Shown here: one piece after another, positions 53,888-58,992 of the stretch
Layout: every line of letters begins with the position of its first letter
How positions within the stretch are numbered: the stretch's first letter is position 1
Source of the DNA: CAYMAZ01 sp964388575
GTDB lineage: Bacteria > Bacteroidota > Bacteroidia > Bacteroidales > DTU049
Length of the DNA stretch: 58,992 bases
Assembly: GCA_964388575.1 (NCBI GenBank)
Contig: CAYMAZ010000019.1
Span: forward strand, 1-58,992
Direction of reading: 5' to 3'
The notes under the pieces: model-generated
Databases searched by the model: none
Seen by the model: the letters and a program-made list of their open reading frames with translations, nothing else
Told to the model about the DNA's origin: nothing
Position numbers and translations under genes: made by a program

Positions 53888-56800
53888 TTATCTGGCAAGA
53901 TAGATGAAGCCCTTGATCGGATCCATATCATCCACACCGGGATCGAAGATGTAGAAATATGTTCCGGATGGGAGTTCATTACCGCCTATTGTGATGCCAA
54001 ATGAAGTTGTTCCGTCCCAGTCATTATTGTATGGAGCAGCTTCAAATACCTTGTTGCCCCAACGGTTCATGATCATGAACGAATGATTGGGATATCTTTC
54101 CAGTCCGGTTATGACGAAGGTATCATTGACGCCATCACCGTTGGGTGAGAATCCTTCAGGAATAAACGGAATCAGCAATGACTCTATCAGAGTACTTGCT
54201 TCTGAAGTATTATTGTCTGAGTCAGGATCATCTGTTTCAGAATAAACTGTTGCAGTGTTCATAATGATTGTTCCTCCCGGAGTCTTTCTGTCAACTTTAA
54301 CAACCACATTGGCAGTAAAGGTATCTCCAACTCCAAGCTGACCGATTGTCCATGTTACTGTATGTGTTGCAGCATCATAGACACCATTATATGTTGCTGA
54401 CACAAAGTGTACTTCTGTGGGCAACTGATCAATCAGTGTAATATTGTATGCCGTTGATATGCCGTTATTTGTTACAACAATTGTGTATCCTAACAATTCG
54501 TTGGCAATGACAGACTGTACATCAGAAATCTTGACAACAGACAGGTCTGCATAAGCCGCGATAATAGTGGCTTCAGACTCATTATTGCCATTGTCCGGAT
54601 CAAATGTATCGCTGTTTACAACCGCAACATTTGTAATCTCTGTGCCGCCTGTAACGGTTGCATCAAGCAACGCTGTGATCATAAGCGTTTCAGTTGTACC
54701 GTTTGGCATTGTTCCAATAATCCAGTCTGGATCATTCCAAACACCGTTACTTGCAACAGCACTTACAAACTGTAATTCTGCAGGCAACACATCTGTTACA
54801 ACCACATTGTATGCATATGACGGACCGTTATTTGTAACAGTAATCACATACTCAACAACGTCACCGGGATAAACAACAGGCTCAAGACTGATTTTCAGAA
54901 TTGAAAGATCAGCAATGGTGTTCACTGTAATTACAAGTGTATCTGTATTATCTGTGAGATTTGTATCAAGCGTTGTTGTTGTAACATTGACAATGTTAGG
55001 AATCTGAGTTCCGTCAGGGACATCAGTTCCGACAGTTGCATAGATATCCAGAGTTGCGGTCTGTCCTGAGAGAAGAGTTCCGATTGTCCACAATGGAGCT
55101 GTCCATGATCCCATACTTGGAACCACATTTTGAACAGTCAGTCCGGCAGGAATATTCTCTGTCACTGTCACATTCTGTGCTGCTGAAGGACCGTTATTTG
55201 TTACAGTCAAAGTGTAAACGATCTGCTGACCTGCATAAGGAGTGTCATCATCAACAGTTTTCACAATGTTCAGATCTGCTGCTTCGATGTTTGTAATAAC
55301 CACCTGATCCCAGCTGTCCGGACAAGGATAATTACTAATTGTCCACTGATATACATACGTACCGGGGATAAGACCAGTTAATGTTGTCATCGGATCGTTC
55401 GGATCCACAATACCGGGAACATTCGGTCCGCTGACCAATGTCCATGTCCCGGCTCCTGGTGTTGGATCATTGCCGCTCAACTGAGTGGTTGTTGCTCCGT
55501 ATAGTGTCTGGTCAGGTCCGGCATCAGCAATGATTGCAGGAATAATCGTAACAAAAATGCTGTCGATAACCGGGCCGCAAGGAGAAGCTGACTGTACACT
55601 CAGCACAAGCATCACATTTCCGTTTGCAATATCTGCAGCACTAGGTGTATAGGTTGTGTTCAATTGTGTAGTGTTGCCAAATGTTCCTGTGCCTGTTGTC
55701 GTCCACAAAACACTGGTTGCATTGGAGGCTGATCCGTTCAGTGTCAATATACCTGTTGAACACATTTCAGTGTCTGCACCTGCATTGACAGTTGCCTGTG
55801 GGATGATGGTCAGAACCATCTGACTTGTTACAGGTGAACATGGTGCAGGTGCATTTGCTGTGAGGGTTAAAACTACACTGCCGGTAGCAATGTCAGCGGC
55901 ACTGAATGTATAGGTGGGATTTAAAGTTGAGATATTGCTGAAAGTACCTGTTCCACTGGTACTCCAGTAAATACTTGTGTAATTTGATGCAGATGCACCT
56001 GTTATCGTATAACTGCCGCTTGTAGAACAAACGGTAGCATTATTGCCAGCATCGGCTGTGGTCAAAGGACCAGCAGCTATCACAACAGTTGCGGTTGCTG
56101 TACAGTTATTTGCATCTGTTACTGTAACAGTATACGTTCCTGCCATTAATCCTGAAGCAACAGGTGTTGTCTGACTACCTGCACTAACAGGCCACAAGTA
56201 AGTATATGGAGTTGTTCCTCCGGTTACATTAACAGTAGCACTTCCATTACCTGCTCCATAACAAGTTTCATCAGAGCTCAGAATAATATCTGCAATCAAC
56301 TGGGTAGGCTGGTCGATGTCAAATGCGAGGAAGTAAATACAACCCAGACTGTCTGTAACAAGCAGATTATAAGTTCCTGCCGGCAGGTTTGTAAATAAAT
56401 TCCCTGACTGAGGTGTTCCGCCATTTAATGTATAATTGTAGGGGGGTGTACCGCCGGTAACTGTAACCAAAGCACTGCCTGTTCCTCCATTACATAATGG
56501 TTCTGTAACACTCACAATTGCTGATGGAGCAAATGTCAGCAACAGGCTTGAAGAAACCGCTTCGCATGGCAAGTTTGACTGAGCTGTAACAGTAAGTATC
56601 ACACTTCCTGATGCAATGTCAGCTGCACTCGGCGTATATACAGGATTGAGAATTGTGTCATTGTCAAAAGTACCACTTCCGTTTGTTGTCCAGTAGATAC
56701 CTGTCGTATTTTGAGCTGTTACTGTTGCAAATGTATATGGTCCGGTATGACATGTACTCATTGTAAGACCAATATTTACAGTTGCCTGAGGAACAATTGT

Positions 56801-58992
56801 CAGAACCATTGAAGATACTGCAGGATTACACATGGTATCAACTGAATTTGCAGTTATGGTCAGAGTGACACTTCCTGCAAGAATATCAGCTGCACTTGGT
56901 GTATAAATCGGGTTCAAGGCATAATGATTACTGAAAGTTCCTGTTCCGCTGCTTGTCCAGAATATTGATGAATAATCCTGAGCACCTGCCATATTCAGAT
57001 AATAGTCTGAATTGCTGCAGATCGTTGTATCAGGGCCAGCATCTGCACTTGCAGCAGCAAGAATTGTAATGAAAATTGTGTCAATTGAACATTCTGCCGG
57101 TAAGGGGAATCCGTTGTCACAAATTGTGACAATCACTGTATCTGTTCCTGCATTGACTGAAGGAATATACGTAAACTCACCTGTCGGCAATATGCTGAAC
57201 GTTCCGTTCACAGGATTCTGGATAACTGCCCCAATTTCAAGTAATGTGGAATCGATGTCGTAATCACCATTGAAAATGTTCCCAATAATTGTTTCATTAT
57301 TACAAATAGTGTAATATTCGTTGAACACAACAGGAGGATCATTAACAGGGAAAATACTCAGATATACTGTAGCAGAATCACACGCAACAGGAACTCCGTC
57401 ATCACAGACTTCGTATATGAACTGATCTGTTCCGTGAAAGTTTGGATTGGGAGTGTAAACAAAACTACCGTTTGCATTCAGGATAACAGTACCGTTTGTA
57501 GGACCTGACAAGGGAGTTGTATTCAGAATCTGATTATCTCCTTCAGGATCATAATCATTATTTAATACGTTTCCTGTAATCTGTGTATCTTCATAACCGG
57601 CATAGCTGTCATCAATTGCAAATGTTGTGTTTGGTGCAGGATCAAAAAATATCTGGATAGTCACAACTGCTGTATCACAATATACAGGAATTCCAAGATC
57701 ACATACTGAATATGTATAACTAACTGTTCCGACAAATCCGAGATTCGGCATGTATGTGAATGTTCCGTCAGAATTCAGAATAAGTGTTCCATTCAATACA
57801 GCTGTTCCACCACTTGCAAGAGTAATACTGTTGTAGTCAAGATTTGCGTCAGGATCCCAGTCATTGCTTATTACATTACCAGTAACCATTGTATTGATAA
57901 GACCCTGATATGCATCATTGTTTGCTACCGGAGGGTTATTAGGTGCCGGAGGAGGATCTGATATAACAATGATAGTTACAATTGCCTGATCACACAGGGA
58001 CGGTGTTCCATCATCACAAATTTCATAGACAAATGAGTCTATTCCTGTGAATCCTGTATTTGGGGTATAGATATAACTTCCATCAGGATAAAGTATCACT
58101 GTTCCGTTTGTAGGTCCTGTGATCGGAGTTGTATTCAGTATAATCTGATCTCCATCTGGATCAAAGTCATTTGTCAGTACATTACCCCCAACAGGTGTAT
58201 TAATAAATGTATTGTTGATGTCATCAATCGCAACAGGAGGATCATTAACAGGTGTAATTGTAATTACAACAAGTGCTGTATCACAATAAGGCGGAATGTT
58301 GTTATCACATACCTGGTATACAAATGAATCAGTTCCGTAGTAATCAGGATTGGGTGTATATGTTATTTCGCCTGTGATTGGATCAATGACAATGGTACCG
58401 TTTGAAGGATAAGAACATTCCGGACAGTCTGTATTAACTGAACCTGTGTTAATGTTACTGTTGCAATATACATCATTATCGAGTACATCTATCGTTACAG
58501 GAATATCCTCATCTGTCATTGCATAATCCGGGTTGGCAATCAGAATTGTTAATACTGTAAGGTTTTGTGTACATGTATTTGTATTGCCACAATCATCTGT
58601 TGCTGTCCACGTAATCAGGTGTGTTCCTGCATTGACCTCTCCTGTCGGGAAAAGTGATACAAAATTACTGTTTACTGTTACATTTCCGCAGTTATCTGAT
58701 GCCATCGGACTTCCTAACACAGGATTTGTAACAAAACAATCTCCCTCCTGAGCTGTCACGACAACATCTGCGGGACAACTGATAACGGGTGCCACTGTAT
58801 CTTGAGTCCATGTATATGTGATGACAAGTTGCTGTGCAGTATTACCACACATATCAGTATAGTTTGCATTCCATGTTTGAGTATACAAACAACCAACATT
58901 TGTAATTTGAGAAGCAGTAACATAGGGAGTTACATTTCCTTCGCAGTTGTCTGTACCTGTGAAGACAGGTGCGTCAATTGTTGCAGGGTTAC
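53888..58992 (-). CDS. giant T9SS-exported mosaic surface protein with type-B sorting domain (5' end outside the window)
   Basis: At least 1700 residues, open at the right edge, with no start or signal peptide in view. Read from the window edge: cysteine-rich HYR-like segments (58992-58550; CPADVVVTAQEGDC, TATDDCGNTNTC), five cadherin/VCBS-like repeats (58545-57050), two copies of an unnamed repeat, two SprB repeats (56524-56085), two more unnamed copies, one PKD-like domain (55535-55285), three DUF11 repeats (55284-54180) and a gliding-motility-type C-terminal domain (54172-53891; EGFSPNGDGVNDTFVI, NRWGNKVFEA, LPSGTYFYIFD, KGFIYLAR). It is likely displayed or released by T9SS and acts as an adhesin. 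Confidence 0.9.
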   Translation of the reverse strand, partial: NPATIDAPVFTGTDNCEGNVTPYVTASQITNVGCLYTQTWNANYTDMCGNTAQQLVITYTWTQDTVAPVISCPADVVVTAQEGDCFVTNPVLGSPMASDNCGNVTVNSNFVSLFPTGEVNAGTHLITWTATDDCGNTNTCTQNLTVLTILIANPDYAMTDEDIPVTIDVLDNDVYCNSNINTGSVNTDCPECSYPSNGTIVIDPITGEITYTPNPDYYGTDSFVYQVCDNNIPPYCDTALVVITITPVNDPPVAIDDINNTFINTPVGGNVLTNDFDPDGDQIILNTTPITGPTNGTVILYPDGSYIYTPNTGFTGIDSFVYEICDDGTPSLCDQAIVTIIVISDPPPAPNNPPVANNDAYQGLINTMVTGNVISNDWDPDANLDYNSITLASGGTAVLNGTLILNSDGTFTYMPNLGFVGTVSYTYSVCDLGIPVYCDTAVVTIQIFFDPAPNTTFAIDDSYAGYEDTQITGNVLNNDYDPEGDNQILNTTPLSGPTNGTVILNANGSFVYTPNPNFHGTDQFIYEVCDDGVPVACDSATVYLSIFPVNDPPVVFNEYYTICNNETIIGNIFNGDYDIDSTLLEIGAVIQNPVNGTFSILPTGEFTYIPSVNAGTDTVIVTICDNGFPLPAECSIDTIFITILAAASADAGPDTTICSNSDYYLNMAGAQDYSSIFWTSSGTGTFSNHYALNPIYTPSAADILAGSVTLTITANSVDTMCNPAVSSMVLTIVPQATVNIGLTMSTCHTGPYTFATVTAQNTTGIYWTTNGSGTFDNDTILNPVYTPSAADIASGSVILTVTAQSNLPCEAVSSSLLLTFAPSAIVSVTEPLCNGGTGSALVTVTGGTPPYNYTLNGGTPQSGNLFTNLPAGTYNLLVTDSLGCIYFLAFDIDQPTQLIADIILSSDETCYGAGNGSATVNVTGGTTPYTYLWPVSAGSQTTPVASGLMAGTYTVTVTDANNCTATATVVIAAGPLTTADAGNNATVCSTSGSYTITGASASNYTSIYWSTSGTGTFSNISTLNPTYTFSAADIATGSVVLTLTANAPAPCSPVTSQMVLTIIPQATVNAGADTEMCSTGILTLNGSASNATSVLWTTTGTGTFGNTTQLNTTYTPSAADIANGNVMLVLSVQSASPCGPVIDSIFVTIIPAIIADAGPDQTLYGATTTQLSGNDPTPGAGTWTLVSGPNVPGIVDPNDPMTTLTGLIPGTYVYQWTISNYPCPDSWDQVVITNIEAADLNIVKTVDDDTPYAGQQIVYTLTVTNNGPSAAQNVTVTENIPAGLTVQNVVPSMGSWTAPLWTIGTLLSGQTATLDIYATVGTDVPDGTQIPNIVNVTTTTLDTNLTDNTDTLVITVNTIADLSILKISLEPVVYPGDVVEYVITVTNNGPSYAYNVVVTDVLPAELQFVSAVASNGVWNDPDWIIGTMPNGTTETLMITALLDATVTGGTEITNVAVVNSDTFDPDNGNNESEATIIAAYADLSVVKISDVQSVIANELLGYTIVVTNNGISTAYNITLIDQLPTEVHFVSATYNGVYDAATHTVTWTIGQLGVGDTFTANVVVKVDRKTPGGTIIMNTATVYSETDDPDSDNNTSEASTLIESLLIPFIPEGFSPNGDGVNDTFVITGLERYPNHSFMIMNRWGNKVFEAAPYNNDWDGTTSFGITIGGNELPSGTYFYIFDPGVDDMDPIKGFIYLAR
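54180..55284 (-). repeat. three DUF11 repeats
   Basis: Units near 55284-54920, 54918-54560 and 54557-54180, each with ADLxIVK, YTIxVTNNGxSxAxNVTVTDxLP, WTIGxL and a closing DPDxxNNxSE block. They stand between the PKD-like domain and the sorting domain as a stalk. Confidence 0.85.
55540..57050 (-). repeat. four copies of an unnamed ~88-residue repeat flanking two SprB repeats
   Basis: Copies at about 57050-56791, 56790-56525, 56070-55800 and 55797-55540 share a Cys near the start, W-x-T/S-x-G-x-GTF, LNPxYTPSAADI, GSVxLTxTA and a Cys-Pro-type turn. Copies 2 and 3 are separated by two SprB repeats (56524-56085; LCNGGTGSALVTVTGGTPPY and ETCYGAGNGSATVNVTGG). I do not recognise a family name for the unit. 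Confidence 0.75.
57050..58545 (-). repeat. five tandem cadherin/VCBS-like repeats in the giant protein
   Basis: Five units of about 100 residues, each with NVLTNDFDPDGD-like, NGTVIL-like, SFVYTPN-like and VYEVCDDGVP-like blocks. Boundaries are near 58245, 57943, 57633 and 57340. They are calcium-binding Ig-like spacers by family analogy. The fifth is the most diverged. Confidence 0.8.

Noticed and set aside
54180..58545. Regular DNA repeats as a possible CRISPR or tandem-repeat array
   Set aside because: The periodicity follows protein domains of 85-120 codons in one open frame; there are no short identical repeats with unique spacers.

Overview
The window looks like an AT-rich chromosomal segment of a member of the Bacteroidota. 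The evidence is: a type IX secretion (T9SS) type-B sorting domain with PorP/SprF and OmpA partners; a dcw cluster in the order usual for that phylum (mraZ-rsmH-ftsL-ftsI-murE-mraY-murD-ftsW-murG-murC-ftsQ-ftsA-ftsZ-yqeY); a DUF4270 lipoprotein; little visible Shine-Dalgarno signal; and promoters of the Bacteroidota form TTG-N19-21-TAnnTTTG, four of them with exact elements. I cannot fix the genus. No rRNA, CRISPR array, insertion sequence or prophage was seen.

Layout. 1-2.4 kb: a partial gene at the left edge, coaX, tRNA-Phe, a small metal-binding secreted protein and a DUF62 protein. 2.4-11.1 kb (minus): an eight-gene surface polysaccharide operon with aminotransferase, phosphoglycosyl transferase, GT2, FemAB-like transferase, two GT4 enzymes, a Wzy-type polymerase/ligase and a Wzx flippase. 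11.2-16.4 kb (minus): TrmH methyltransferase, arginase-family enzyme, omega-amidase-like nitrilase, S41 peptidase and a degenerate kinase-receiver protein. 16.7-24.2 kb (plus): rpsP-rimM, trmN6, an SDR, a two-domain VOC protein, a beta-helix secreted protein and a TPR membrane protein, with one small minus-strand gene between them. 24.4-42.1 kb (minus): an SGNH hydrolase with LysM domains, then the division/cell-wall cluster. 42.1-45.2 kb: the mraZ control region, rfaE2, a flippase-like membrane protein, panD and panC. 45.3-49.3 kb (plus): a glycogen-synthase N-terminal-like protein, the DUF4270 lipoprotein and glmS. 49.35-58.99 kb (minus): superoxide dismutase, an outer-membrane barrel, an OmpA/WD40 protein, PorP/SprF and the 3' end of a giant T9SS-exported surface protein that runs off the right edge.

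Together the genes are mostly about the cell envelope: UDP-GlcNAc supply (glmS), lipid II synthesis and septation (dcw cluster; murE has the DNPR motif of meso-diaminopimelate ligases), polysaccharide assembly and export, heptose activation (rfaE2), and T9SS display of a mosaic adhesin. CoA synthesis is represented by panC, panD and coaX.

The points most worth following up are: a C9 homopolymer inside the sugar aminotransferase gene; three 10-bp-spaced MraZ-type boxes next to the mraZ promoter; FtsI with KTA in place of KTG; a DUF62 protein lacking the family's catalytic triad; the giant adhesin with a four-copy repeat I cannot name; and an orphan terminator plus tiny reading frame in the gap ahead of mraZ.
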